Assembly: GCF_014303735.1 (NCBI RefSeq)
Contig: NZ_CP060296.1
Coordinates: 1,065,501 to 1,129,500 of the forward strand
Reading direction: 5' to 3'
From: Variovorax sp. PAMC28562
Lineage (GTDB): Bacteria; Pseudomonadota; Gammaproteobacteria; Burkholderiales; Burkholderiaceae_C
DNA: 64,000 nucleotides
The position numbers and the translations under genes are program-made. The notes beneath the pieces are model-generated. The model had not been told where the DNA came from. It did no database searches and saw nothing but the letters and a program-made list of their open reading frames with translations. Shown one piece after another: positions 44,937 to 55,496 of this stretch (position 1 is its first letter; every line of letters starts with the position of its first letter).

Positions 44937-45710
44937 ATGCAAAGCCGCAGCCCCTTGTACCTGCTCGAACGGTTCGATCCGGGCGTGGTACACCTCGATC
45001 GCGAGCTGCGCGTGGTGGCGATGAACAGCCTGGCGCGGCGCCTGCTGCCGGTCGAGGACAAGCAGCCGTTCGAAAAAATGGTGCTGTCGTTTCATCCCGA
45101 GCGCTCGGTCGCCAAGGTCAAGTTTCTGCTCGACCAGGCCGAGTGTCCGGTGAGCAATCCGCCGCCGATGACGATGATCATCAACATCCCCGAGCGGGTG
45201 CTGCTCATCAAGGTCACCAAGCTCGGCGACCTGCGCGGCGACACGGCGGGGTACACGCTGATCTTCTACGACATCACCGAACTGGTCAGTGGCGAGGCGC
45301 CGCCGGTCTCGACCGAACCGACGCTCAAGCCGCCGGCCAAGCGGCAGCTGAACAAGATCCCGACCGTCTCGCAAAACCGCATCGTGCTGGTCGATGTCGA
45401 GACGGTGACGTACATCCGCTCCGAAGGCCACTACACGTGGGTGAGCACCGCGCTGGGCTCCAGCTTCTGCAACCTGAACATCGGCGATCTGGCCGATCGG
45501 CTGGATGGCGCTTCGTTCTTTCGCATCCATCGCAGCTACCTCGCGAACCTCGATTTCGCCGAGCAGATCCTGCGTGACGATGGCAAGGTCAGCCTCAAGC
45601 TGCGCGGTGAAACGACTGCATTGCCGGTGGCGCGCACCAGCGTTGCCAAGCTGCTCGAACAGCTCGGTATCGGCGAAGCCGACGCACTCAAAGCCGACCT
45701 CCGCAACTGA
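44937..45710 (+). CDS. rcoM: RcoM-type carbon monoxide-sensing transcription factor (PAS-LytTR)
   Basis: 257 residues: N-terminal PAS-like haem domain (about 5-115) and C-terminal LytTR DNA-binding domain (about 150-250). In RcoM-1 of Burkholderia xenovorans the haem is held by His74, with Cys94 and Met104 as switching ligands. The same spots are visible here: H53 in VLSFHPERSVAKVKF, C70 and M80 in AECPVSNPPPMTMIINIPER (Cys to Met spacing of ten, as in RcoM-1). LytTR strands: RIVLVDVETVTYIRSEGHYT, then FFRIHRSYLANLDFAEQILR. It precedes coxMSL, the CO dehydrogenase genes, and three regularly spaced repeats lie in between. Confidence 0.9.
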   Translation: MQSRSPLYLLERFDPGVVHLDRELRVVAMNSLARRLLPVEDKQPFEKMVLSFHPERSVAKVKFLLDQAECPVSNPPPMTMIINIPERVLLIKVTKLGDLRGDTAGYTLIFYDITELVSGEAPPVSTEPTLKPPAKRQLNKIPTVSQNRIVLVDVETVTYIRSEGHYTWVSTALGSSFCNLNIGDLADRLDGASFFRIHRSYLANLDFAEQILRDDGKVSLKLRGETTALPVARTSVAKLLEQLGIGEADALKADLRN

Positions 45711-45741
45711 TTCGGGATAACCCGAAGCGGAGCTTCGGCAC

Positions 45742-45796
45742 CCGCCGTTCATGCGCGCAGCGCCGCACTTCGTGCATGCGCAGCCGTCGTTCGTGC
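45742..45796 (+). promoter_or_regulatory. Triplet 21-bp-spaced direct repeats: predicted RcoM operator
   Basis: Three copies of a 13-bp unit, CCGCCGTTCATGC (45742-45754), CCGCACTTCGTGC (45763-45775) and CCGTCGTTCGTGC (45784-45796), start exactly 21 bp apart. Consensus CCGYMSTTCRTGC. RcoM-1 is reported to bind triplets of direct repeats spaced 21 bp on centre. Position between rcoM and coxM fits activation of the cox operon. Confidence 0.75.
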
Positions 45797-45864
45797 GTCG
45801 GATTCGTCCGGCGCAGGCAGCGCGTCTTACCGTCTCCCGGCACCCACGACTGGAGACAAAAAAG

Positions 45865-46728
45865 ATGATCCCTTCCGGATTCGACTATCACGCGCCGCGC
45901 ACCGTAGCCGACGCCATTGCGCTGCTAGGGCAGTACGGCGGCGACGCCAAACTGCTGGCCGGCGGCCACAGCCTGCTGCCGATGATGAAGCTGCGCTTCG
46001 CACAACCGGCGCACCTCATCGACCTCAACCGGATCGAGTCGATGCGCGGCATTCGTGAAGAGGGCGGCACGATCGTGATCGGTGCGATGACAGTCGAGCG
46101 CGACCTCATCTACTCGACCTTGCTGCAGCAAAAAGTGCCGCTGCTGCCGATGGCTGCACAGCACATCGCCGACCCGCAGGTGCGCAACCGCGGCACCATC
46201 GGCGGCGACATCGCGCACGGCGATCCGGGCAACGACCACCCTGCCCTGTCGATCGCACTCGATGCGGTGTTCGTGCTCGAAGGGCCGAACGGCACCCGAC
46301 AAGTGAAGGCCGATGGCTTCTTCCAGGGCACCTACATGACCGACATGGCCGAAGACGAAGTGATGGTCGCGATCCGCGTGCCCGCCTTTGCGCCCGGCAC
46401 CGGCTACGCCTACGAAAAGCTCAAACGCAAGACCGGCGACTGGGCCACCGCCGCCGCCGCGGTCGTGCTGCGCATGGACGGCGGCAACGTGAGCCACATT
46501 CGCATCGCGCTGACCAATCTGGCGCCGACCGCCTTGCGTGCGACAGATGCCGAAGCAGCGCTGCTCGGCAAGCCGCTGACCGACGCGGCCATTGCCGATG
46601 CAGGTGCCCGTGCCATGGCCATCTGCGATCCCGCGGAGGACCTTCGCGGCAACGTCGAATACAAGACCGCGATGGCCGGGCAGATGGTCCAGCGCGCCCT
46701 GCGCCTGGCGCTGGCCCGCTGCAAATAG
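45865..46728 (+). CDS. coxM: Carbon monoxide dehydrogenase, medium (FAD) subunit
   Basis: 287 residues from ATG 45865; the longer open frame upstream runs through the regulatory repeats and is not used. CoxM carries the FAD: the N-terminal loop [20 protein letters not shown] and the second FAD motif [20 protein letters not shown] are clear. It passes electrons from the molybdenum centre, through CoxS iron-sulfur clusters, to quinones. In the Oligotropha carboxidovorans enzyme CoxM has 288 residues. Order coxM-coxS-coxL matches the standard CO dehydrogenase operon; coxS starts 26 bp after its stop. Confidence 0.95.
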   Translation: MIPSGFDYHAPRTVADAIALLGQYGGDAKLLAGGHSLLPMMKLRFAQPAHLIDLNRIESMRGIREEGGTIVIGAMTVERDLIYSTLLQQKVPLLPMAAQHIADPQVRNRGTIGGDIAHGDPGNDHPALSIALDAVFVLEGPNGTRQVKADGFFQGTYMTDMAEDEVMVAIRVPAFAPGTGYAYEKLKRKTGDWATAAAAVVLRMDGGNVSHIRIALTNLAPTALRATDAEAALLGKPLTDAAIADAGARAMAICDPAEDLRGNVEYKTAMAGQMVQRALRLALARCK

Positions 46729-46754
46729 CCGAACGAGAAGCAAGGAAACAACCC

Positions 46755-47242
46755 ATGGGCAAGCAAATCATCAACGTCAGCGTGAACGGCAAACGGCTTG
46801 AAAAAGCGGTCGAGCCGCGCACGCTGCTCATTCACTTCCTGCGCGAAGAGTGCCATCTGACAGGCGCCCATATCGGCTGCGAAACCAGCCACTGCGGCGC
46901 TTGCACGGTCGACCTGGATGGCGAGTCGGTCAAGAGTTGCACGCACCTGGCCGTCCAGTGCGACGGCTCCGAGGTACTGACCGTCGAGGGGCTCGCCAAA
47001 GGTCCGCTGCTGCACGCCGTGCAGGAGGGCTTCTACAAGGAGCATGGCCTGCAATGCGGCTTCTGCACGCCCGGCATGCTGATGCGTTCCTACCGCTTCC
47101 TGCAGGAGAACCCGAACCCGAGCGAAGACGAAGTACGTGCCGGCATCGGCGGCAACCTGTGCCGCTGCACCGGCTACCAGAACATCGTGAAGGCCGTGTT
47201 GTACGCGGCGGCCAAGCTGCAACAAACCGAAAGGGCGGCCGC

Positions 47243-47246
<4 letters not shown>
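46755..47246 (+). CDS. coxS: Carbon monoxide dehydrogenase, small [2Fe-2S] subunit
   Basis: 163 residues. It has both [2Fe-2S] clusters: the plant-type ferredoxin motif [20 protein letters not shown] near residues 42-60 and the C-terminal four-helix cluster with [20 protein letters not shown] (near 100-120) and [20 protein letters not shown]. They carry electrons from the Mo-Cu centre of CoxL to the FAD of CoxM. The Oligotropha protein has 166 residues. Stop overlaps the start of coxL as ATGA, so the two are translationally coupled. Confidence 0.95.
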
Positions 47247-49657
<2,411 letters not shown>

Positions 49658-49684
49658 CGGGCGCGTGCCGAATCGGACACCAAG

Positions 49685-50356
49685 ATGGAAGTCAAACTCG
49701 ACAAACGTTACCCGCTCGACGTCGATAGCGCGCGTGCCTGGAAGATCCTCAGCGACGTGCCGGCCACCGCGGGCTGTATGCCCGGTGCGGCCATCACCGA
49801 CAAGCTCGACGATACGCACTACAAGGGCAGCGTGAAGGTGAAGGTCGGGCCGGCCGCCGCGGCCTTCGCGGGTGATATCGAGGTGCTGGCACTCGACGCA
49901 TCGGCGATGACCTTGCAGCTGCTCGGAAAGGGCGCCGACCGTGGCGGTTCGTCCGCGTCGATGAACCTCACGGCGACCATCGAGCCCGGCGACACGCCCG
50001 CGACATCGGTGCTGGTGGGCCATGCCGAAGTGATCGTCAACGGCAAGTTCGCGCAGTTCGGCGGGCGTCTGATGGTGCAGGTGTCGGACATGCTGCTAGG
50101 GCAGTTCGTCGACAACTTTCGGGTAGCGGCGGCGGCGCTGCCCATGCAGGGTGTTGCGACAGCGGCAGAAGCAGCAACAGAGCCAGCGCAGACGGCAGCG
50201 ACGACAGCCGTGGCCCCCGCAATTTCACCCACTCCGACCGCCACACCCTTCGTCCCTGCAGCGCCCGCCAAGGCCAACGAGATCAATGCGCTGGCGATCT
50301 TCTGGCATCTGGTCAAGGGCTGGTTCTCAGGCCTGTTCGGCGGCAAGCGCGCTTGA
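49685..50356 (+). CDS. coxG: CoxG, SRPBCC-fold membrane anchor/maturation protein
   Basis: 223 residues, starting 27 bp after coxL. Residues 1-150 form the CoxG SRPBCC fold (LDVDSARAWKILSDVPATAG, SADRGGSS-like turn, GHAEVIVNGKFAQFGGRLMV). A proline/alanine/threonine-rich linker (about 160-205) leads to an amphipathic or membrane-associated C-terminal helix (ALAIFWHLVKGWFSGLFG). In Oligotropha CoxG recruits CO dehydrogenase to the cytoplasmic membrane. Here it precedes coxD, a different order from the Oligotropha cluster, where coxG follows coxF. Confidence 0.9.
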   Translation: MEVKLDKRYPLDVDSARAWKILSDVPATAGCMPGAAITDKLDDTHYKGSVKVKVGPAAAAFAGDIEVLALDASAMTLQLLGKGADRGGSSASMNLTATIEPGDTPATSVLVGHAEVIVNGKFAQFGGRLMVQVSDMLLGQFVDNFRVAAAALPMQGVATAAEAATEPAQTAATTAVAPAISPTPTATPFVPAAPAKANEINALAIFWHLVKGWFSGLFGGKRA

Positions 50357-50360
50357 GCTT

Positions 50361-51314
50361 ATGACCAGCGAAGCCGAACTGCGAGAGTCGCTCTACCGCG
50401 CCGGCTACATCGCCGACGAAGGCTTGGTAACGACGCTGTGGCTGGCCGGCGAGTTACAGCGACCCCTGCTCGTCGAGGGCGATGCCGGTGTCGGAAAAAC
50501 CGCGCTGGCCAGCGCGTTGGCGAAGGCGCGCGGACACGCACTGGTGCGGCTGCAATGCCATGAAGGACTCGACCTCTCGCAGGCTGCGTACGAGTGGAAT
50601 TACGGCCGCCAGCTGATGGCGATCCGGTTGAGCGAGTCACATCCGGCGGGCGCGCAAGGCTTGAAAGAAGCCGATCTTTTCGCACGCGACTACCTGCTGG
50701 AGCGCCCCTTGCTCCAGGCCATTTCCAGCGAGCAGCCATGCGTGCTGTTGATCGACGAGATCGATCGCGCCGATGAAGCCTTCGAGGCCTTCTTGCTCGA
50801 GGTACTGGCCGACTACCAGATCACCGTGCCCGAGCTCGGCACGCTGCATGCCAAACACATTCCGCAGGTGGTGTTGACCAGCAACGGCACGCGCGAGTTG
50901 TCCGATGCGTTGCGGCGCCGCTGCCTGTATCACTACCTCGACTACCCGACGCTGGCGCGCGAAATCGCCATCGTGCGTGCGACCTTGCCGCAGGCCGAAG
51001 GCGCGCTGATCGAACAGGCCGTGGCCTTCGTGCAGCGCCTGCGCCGCGAAGACCTGGGCAAGACGCCGGGTGTCGCCGAAACGCTCGACTGGGTGCGGGC
51101 GCTGCACCGGCTGTCGTTCAAGGCTTTGCCCGACGATCCGCACGCGCTCACCGGGACGTTGGCGTGTCTCATCAAGACACGCGAAGACCGCTTCCAGATG
51201 GGCGAGGACCGTGTGCGGCAACTCATAGAAGGACGACGCACGGTGGGCGTGGCCGAGAAGGCGCCACAGCCGACGGCCGATGTCGCCTCTTCTTCGACGC
51301 CGACATCGGCTTGA
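50361..51314 (+). CDS. coxD: CoxD, AAA+ (MoxR-type) ATPase for CO dehydrogenase active-site maturation
   Basis: 317 residues from ATG 50361, four bases after the coxG stop. AAA+ motifs: Walker A LLVEGDAGVGKTALASAL (about 38-50), Walker B EQPCVLLIDEIDRADEAFEA, sensor 1 QVVLTSNGTRELSDALRRRC. CoxD acts as an unfoldase-like chaperone that helps to sulfurate and insert copper into the active site of CoxL. The family is MoxR. The C-terminal 40 residues are a Lys/Ala/Ser linker without function assigned. coxE starts 7 bp after the stop. Confidence 0.93.
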   Translation: MTSEAELRESLYRAGYIADEGLVTTLWLAGELQRPLLVEGDAGVGKTALASALAKARGHALVRLQCHEGLDLSQAAYEWNYGRQLMAIRLSESHPAGAQGLKEADLFARDYLLERPLLQAISSEQPCVLLIDEIDRADEAFEAFLLEVLADYQITVPELGTLHAKHIPQVVLTSNGTRELSDALRRRCLYHYLDYPTLAREIAIVRATLPQAEGALIEQAVAFVQRLRREDLGKTPGVAETLDWVRALHRLSFKALPDDPHALTGTLACLIKTREDRFQMGEDRVRQLIEGRRTVGVAEKAPQPTADVASSSTPTSA

Positions 51315-51321
51315 CCTTCGC

Positions 51322-52488
51322 ATGACCACGCTCGCGCGCCCCCTCGAAAGCATCGCCGGCTTTGCGGCCCTGCTGCGCGACCACGGCATGAAAGTCGGCA
51401 TTGGCGAGCAGCAGGCTTTCGTACAGGCGGCGTTGCGACTGCCGGTCGAGCGCGCAGCCAGGCTCGATCCGGCATGGCGTGCCATCGCCTGTCACGACGC
51501 GCGCGACTGGAAGTGCTGGCCCGAGCTGTTCGAAAGCTACTGGTATCCACAACGTGTCAAAGGGCGCGCCAAGGTCGGCGGGCAAACGCGGCCGAGCCGC
51601 AATCTGCAGCAAGCGGTGCAGAGCCTGCACGACAGCATGGACGGCGGCGTGCCTTCGTCGCGCCCCCGCAGCGCAGACACCGCGCTCGATGCGCCGCCGG
51701 CCATCGACGATGACGGCGCGTTGCAACGTGCTCAGGGCGGCGCGACGCGCACCGACGCACTGCACGACCGCAGTCTGTCGCAGTGGCTGCCGCAAGACCT
51801 TGCGCTGCTGCAGTGCCTTGCCGAGCAGATCGCGCGACGGCTTCGCAAGCGCCTGACGCGCCGCTGGCACGACGACACGCACGGCCGCCGGCTCGACATG
51901 CGCCGCACCTTGCGTGCGAGCTTGCGCACCGGCGGCTTGCCGGTGCACCCGGTCTGGCGTGCGCCGCGCCGCGAATGGCCGCGCCTCTTCATCCTGGTCG
52001 ACGTCAGCCGTTCGATGGAAACGCACGCGCAACTCTTTCTGCGCATCGCACGTGCCTTCGTCTCGACCCTGAACGCCCGCGTATTCGTGTTCCACACACG
52101 CCTTGCGGAGGTGACGCCGCTGTTGCGCAGCGACTCGGCCGCAGTACAGGAAAAGGTCAACGCCGTCACCGCAGGTTTCGGCGGCGGCACGCGTATCGCG
52201 ACCAGCATCTCCGACTTCCACGCGGTGCATGCACGCGCGCAACTCACGCGCAACGCGCGGGTGTGGGTGCTGTCGGATGGCTTCGATGCCGATGCGCCCG
52301 AGCGGCTGGCCCAGGAGTTGGCACGAGTGCGCGCACGTGGCGCGCGAGTGCACTGGTTTCATCCGTCGGAGGCACTCCCCGCCTCGGCGGCGATGCAGCC
52401 CGTCGTCGCACAACACGGTTTGGTCGAGGGCTTTTCACGGCTCAACAGCCTGCGTGATCTGGCAGACCTTTCCAGCCATCTGCGCTGA
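51322..52488 (+). CDS. coxE: CoxE, VWA-domain protein
   Basis: 388 residues from ATG 51322. VWA domain in the second half, with an intact MIDAS sequence LVDVSRSMETHAQL (Asp-x-Ser-x-Ser), the GGGTRIATSIS threonine stretch and LSDGFDADAPERL acid. The N-terminal half is the CoxE type, rich in Arg (RRLRKRLTRRWHDDT). Partner of CoxD: MoxR ATPases commonly work with VWA proteins, which may present the substrate. CoxE and CoxF are needed for copper insertion in Oligotropha. coxF begins 31 bp later. Confidence 0.92.
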   Translation: MTTLARPLESIAGFAALLRDHGMKVGIGEQQAFVQAALRLPVERAARLDPAWRAIACHDARDWKCWPELFESYWYPQRVKGRAKVGGQTRPSRNLQQAVQSLHDSMDGGVPSSRPRSADTALDAPPAIDDDGALQRAQGGATRTDALHDRSLSQWLPQDLALLQCLAEQIARRLRKRLTRRWHDDTHGRRLDMRRTLRASLRTGGLPVHPVWRAPRREWPRLFILVDVSRSMETHAQLFLRIARAFVSTLNARVFVFHTRLAEVTPLLRSDSAAVQEKVNAVTAGFGGGTRIATSISDFHAVHARAQLTRNARVWVLSDGFDADAPERLAQELARVRARGARVHWFHPSEALPASAAMQPVVAQHGLVEGFSRLNSLRDLADLSSHLR

Positions 52489-52519
52489 GGCGCGAGCGAA
52501 CAGAACAAAGGATTTCGAC

Positions 52520-53413
52520 ATGAGCAATGCAGACACCGTCTTCGAAGCGGCGCGCCGGATGCAGCAGGCCGGCACACCCTGCGCGCTGGTCAGCGTGGTC
52601 AAGGCCCTGGCGCCTGCTTCAGCGCACGTGGGGGACAAAGCCATCGTCACTGCCGATGGCGAGATGCACGGCTGGGTCGGCGGCGGCTGTGCGCAGCCGG
52701 CCGTCATACGAACCGTGCGGCAAGCCTTGCAGGACGGCCGCGCTCGGATGATCCGCATCGCGCCGGCCGAAGAAGGACACGAACGTGACCTCGGCGACGT
52801 GCTCGAGTTCGGCATGGCGTGCCACTCGGGCGGCACGCTGGAGCTCTTCATCGACCCGCTGTTGCCGCGCGCCGAAATGGTCGTCATCGGCAGCTCACCG
52901 GTCGCTGCCAGCCTGGTGCAACTGGCGCCACGCGTCGGCTTCGCGGTGACGCTGGTGGCCCAAGGCGCGAAGGTGGCCGACTATCCGGATGCATACCGCG
53001 TGATCGATCGCGACGACGCCGCCACGGTGGCACCGCAAGTCGGTGCGGATGCGTGGGTCGTGATCGCGACGCAGGGGCGGCGCGATTTGCAGGCGCTGGG
53101 CCTGGCGCTTTCGCTGAATGCACGTCAGGTGTCGTTTGTCGCGAGTGCGCGCAAGGCACAGGTGCTGAAAGACTCGCTGATCACCGCGGGAGCCGATGCC
53201 GAGGCGGTGGCCGCCATCGTCGCACCGGCCGGTTATCCGATATCGGCTTCCACGCCTGAAGAGATCGCGCTGTCGGTATTGGCCGCCGTGGTGTCGAACC
53301 GGCGGGGCGCCGCAAGAGCAGCGGTAGAAATGCTTTCCGCTGCAGTTCCGACGGTTGCGGCCGTTGCACCGGGCGAAGTGCCGGCCAAGGCCTCCTGCTG
53401 CGGAGGTGGCTGA
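52520..53413 (+). CDS. coxF: CoxF, XdhC/CoxI family maturation protein
   Basis: 297 residues from ATG 52520 (MSNADTVFEAARRMQQAGTP). XdhC-CoxI N-terminal motif SAHVGDKAIVTADGEMHGWV followed by GGGCAQPAVIRTVRQALQDG with the conserved Gly-Gly-Gly-Cys; C-terminal Rossmann-like part (MVVIGSSPVAASLVQLAPRV). It ends in CCGGG, a cysteine pair that could carry sulfur or copper. XdhC proteins bind the molybdenum cofactor and sulfurate it. In Oligotropha coxF is required for a mature CO dehydrogenase. The MocA-like gene overlaps nothing and starts 1 bp after the stop. Confidence 0.9.
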   Translation: MSNADTVFEAARRMQQAGTPCALVSVVKALAPASAHVGDKAIVTADGEMHGWVGGGCAQPAVIRTVRQALQDGRARMIRIAPAEEGHERDLGDVLEFGMACHSGGTLELFIDPLLPRAEMVVIGSSPVAASLVQLAPRVGFAVTLVAQGAKVADYPDAYRVIDRDDAATVAPQVGADAWVVIATQGRRDLQALGLALSLNARQVSFVASARKAQVLKDSLITAGADAEAVAAIVAPAGYPISASTPEEIALSVLAAVVSNRRGAARAAVEMLSAAVPTVAAVAPGEVPAKASCCGGG

Positions 53414-53414
53414 C

Positions 53415-54092
53415 ATGGGCTGCATTCTCAAGGGCGGTGGCGGTCTCTATTCGCGCGTCGTGGTCGGCGCGGTGCTGCTGGCGGCGGGCTCGGGCAGCCG
53501 GCTCGGCGGGCGACCCAAGTCGTTGCTCGAACTGGGCGGCGTGCCGCTCATCCGGCGACAGCTGATCGCGCTGTCGGGCGCAGGGGTCGACGAGGTGGTG
53601 GTCGTGCTCGGTCACCATGCGGATGCGATCGAAGCCTCGGTGCGCGACTTCCCAGTGACGCTCGCGCGCAATCCTTCCCCCGACGATGGTCAGGCCTCGT
53701 CGGTACGCATCGGCCTGCAGGCGCTCGCCGGCAAACTCGATGCCGTCATCGTCGCGCTGGCGGACCAGCCGATGATCAATGCACAGGACATCACCGCGCT
53801 GATCGGCGCCTTCAAGAAACGCGGCGACGCGTCGATGGTGGTGCCGCGCGTGGCGGGCGAGCCCGGCAATCCGGTGATCTTCGAGGCCGAGCTGCGAGAA
53901 CAATGGCTGGCCGGCGACGTCGATACCGCATGCCGTCGCTGGCGCGACGTCAACCCCGAGCGCGTGCTCTGGTTCGACACCGACAACCAGCGCTACCGCG
54001 TGGACATCGACACGCCGGAAGACATCGCGCGCTTCGTCGAGCGCACCGGGCACGGTCTGCGCTGGCCGGCAGCGCTGGCGACGACCGACTGA
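53415..54092 (+). CDS. MobA-like nucleotidyltransferase (MocA/molybdenum cofactor cytidylyltransferase-like)
   Basis: 225 residues from ATG 53415, with GGAGG eight bases before it. NTP-transferase motif VVVGAVLLAAGSGSRLGGRP and substrate motif LADQPMINAQDITALI; SSVRIGLQAL and VVPRVAGEPGNPVIFEAE are the MobA/MocA signature. It should add CMP to molybdopterin, the cofactor used by CO dehydrogenase (molybdopterin cytosine dinucleotide). Placed directly after coxF, it supplies the enzyme's cofactor. In Oligotropha coxI/coxH neighbours differ. It is the last recognisable gene of the cox operon. Confidence 0.88.
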   Translation: MGCILKGGGGLYSRVVVGAVLLAAGSGSRLGGRPKSLLELGGVPLIRRQLIALSGAGVDEVVVVLGHHADAIEASVRDFPVTLARNPSPDDGQASSVRIGLQALAGKLDAVIVALADQPMINAQDITALIGAFKKRGDASMVVPRVAGEPGNPVIFEAELREQWLAGDVDTACRRWRDVNPERVLWFDTDNQRYRVDIDTPEDIARFVERTGHGLRWPAALATTD

Positions 54093-54122
54093 CGCCTCGC
54101 TGGATTTGCGCCGGCACGCGCC

Positions 54123-55496
54123 ATGCAACGCACGATGACGGCTCCCGCCTCCACTTTCGCGCGCGTCGATGGGGCGACAGCACGTCTGCACACGACCCGA
54201 GCACTCGCCTGGACCCTTTTGCTGACGGGCTGGATCGGCCTCGGAACCGTGGCGCAGACGCTGACGTCTGGGCCTCTACAGGCCTTCGCAGTGCTCGCGG
54301 TATGGCTGCTGTCGATCGGCTTGTTCACTGAAGCGCTGCGTCGATTTCCGCCGCGCCGATGGCTGGCCGTTGTGCTGCTGCTCGCCGCCGCGCTGTCCGC
54401 GGCGTCAGCGCTCCACGCCGCATTGCGGGGGGGCGGCATGGGCGTCGTCATCGCTGCAGCGATGAGCTGGGCCTTGCTCTTTGCATTGGCGTCGGCCACG
54501 GTCCGAGCCTGCCGCGGGCCGGGCAGGCCGCGGCGGGCGTCGCCCGTCGTGGCAGGCGCCGTGGGCGCGGCGCTGGCACTCTGGTGCATCGGTGATCCGA
54601 CGGCTGTGAACGCCATGGGCGCCCGTCTGGCGAACGGCGCGCTGATCGCTGCGCTGCTCCTCGCCGCGCTCATGCCACGTGGCGCCGTCGCATCCAGCAA
54701 AGGCCGCTGCGCACTGCTCGATGGCTCCATACCGGCCTGGGCGCGCGCCGCCTCGGGCCCATCTTCGCGGTGGCCGAAGAAGGCGACGTCGCTCGTGATG
54801 TTGCCGATGATGTGCAGCTTGCCGCTGATGGTCGGCTGGTGTCGCGGCAACGGTGTCTCGCCCGAACTCGTGCTGGGTCTGCACCTTGCTGCCATGTTCG
54901 GTCCCGCCGTGCTTTTGAAGTTGGGTCACGTGACGGTTGCCGCCAGAGCACCCGCCTTCTGTGCCGTGCTGCTGGTGCTCGGCGGGACCGCGTGGGCACT
55001 TGCGCCGGGCGCGTCGGCGTGGTGGTGGCTGGCGCTGGCGCATGGCGGCGCATGGAGTGTGGCGTGGGTTGCCAGCCTCGAGGCAAGCGACGAGCGTCCC
55101 ATGCGCCGCCCGGCATCGGGGTCACGCATGCTCGCAGCCGCGATGGTCGACGCTTTGGTCGTGCTGGGACTCGGCAGCGCCGTGTCGGTCGCGGGCTTCG
55201 ATGCGCTGGCTGCAGCGCAAGTCGCACTGGCCGCTGTTGCCGCCATTGGTTTGGCAGCGCTCGGCAGTGGGTTAATGCCGAGTACTTTTGTAGCCAAGAT
55301 CCGACGCAGCGTGGACTGCTTCCGAAGACAATCGGCCGGCGCACGGTGCGCAAGGCTAGGAATTTCCGGATGGCTGTGGTTTGCGAAACGTGTGGAACGT
55401 CCAATCGGGACGCGGCCCAGTACTGTCGCGGCTGCAGTGGCAAGCTGCCAGCGTTCTACGCAGTGCCCGGCCGCGCGACAGCGCCTGCGAGCTTGA
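54123..55496 (+). CDS. Hypothetical polytopic membrane protein after the cox genes
   Basis: 457 residues. Around ten hydrophobic stretches are visible, including TRALAWTLLLTGWIGLGTVA, ALLLAALMPRGAV, LVMLPMMCSLPLMVGWCRG and SVAGFDALAAAQVALAAVAA, then a last one near 375. The end (from about residue 420) is not hydrophobic and is in the region that overlaps the next gene by 127 bp, so the real C-terminus may be earlier or the overlap is genuine. No family recognised; a CoxK-like membrane partner of CO dehydrogenase is possible only by position (30 bp after the cytidylyltransferase gene). Strong G+C codon bias favours a real gene. Confidence 0.6.
   Translation: MQRTMTAPASTFARVDGATARLHTTRALAWTLLLTGWIGLGTVAQTLTSGPLQAFAVLAVWLLSIGLFTEALRRFPPRRWLAVVLLLAAALSAASALHAALRGGGMGVVIAAAMSWALLFALASATVRACRGPGRPRRASPVVAGAVGAALALWCIGDPTAVNAMGARLANGALIAALLLAALMPRGAVASSKGRCALLDGSIPAWARAASGPSSRWPKKATSLVMLPMMCSLPLMVGWCRGNGVSPELVLGLHLAAMFGPAVLLKLGHVTVAARAPAFCAVLLVLGGTAWALAPGASAWWWLALAHGGAWSVAWVASLEASDERPMRRPASGSRMLAAAMVDALVVLGLGSAVSVAGFDALAAAQVALAAVAAIGLAALGSGLMPSTFVAKIRRSVDCFRRQSAGARCARLGISGWLWFAKRVERPIGTRPSTVAAAVASCQRSTQCPAARQRLRA

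Noticed and set aside
45751..45864. A longer coxM start at 45751.
   Set aside because: It would run through the predicted operator repeats and adds residues unlike any CoxM; the ATG at 45865 has GGAGAC upstream and gives the usual length.
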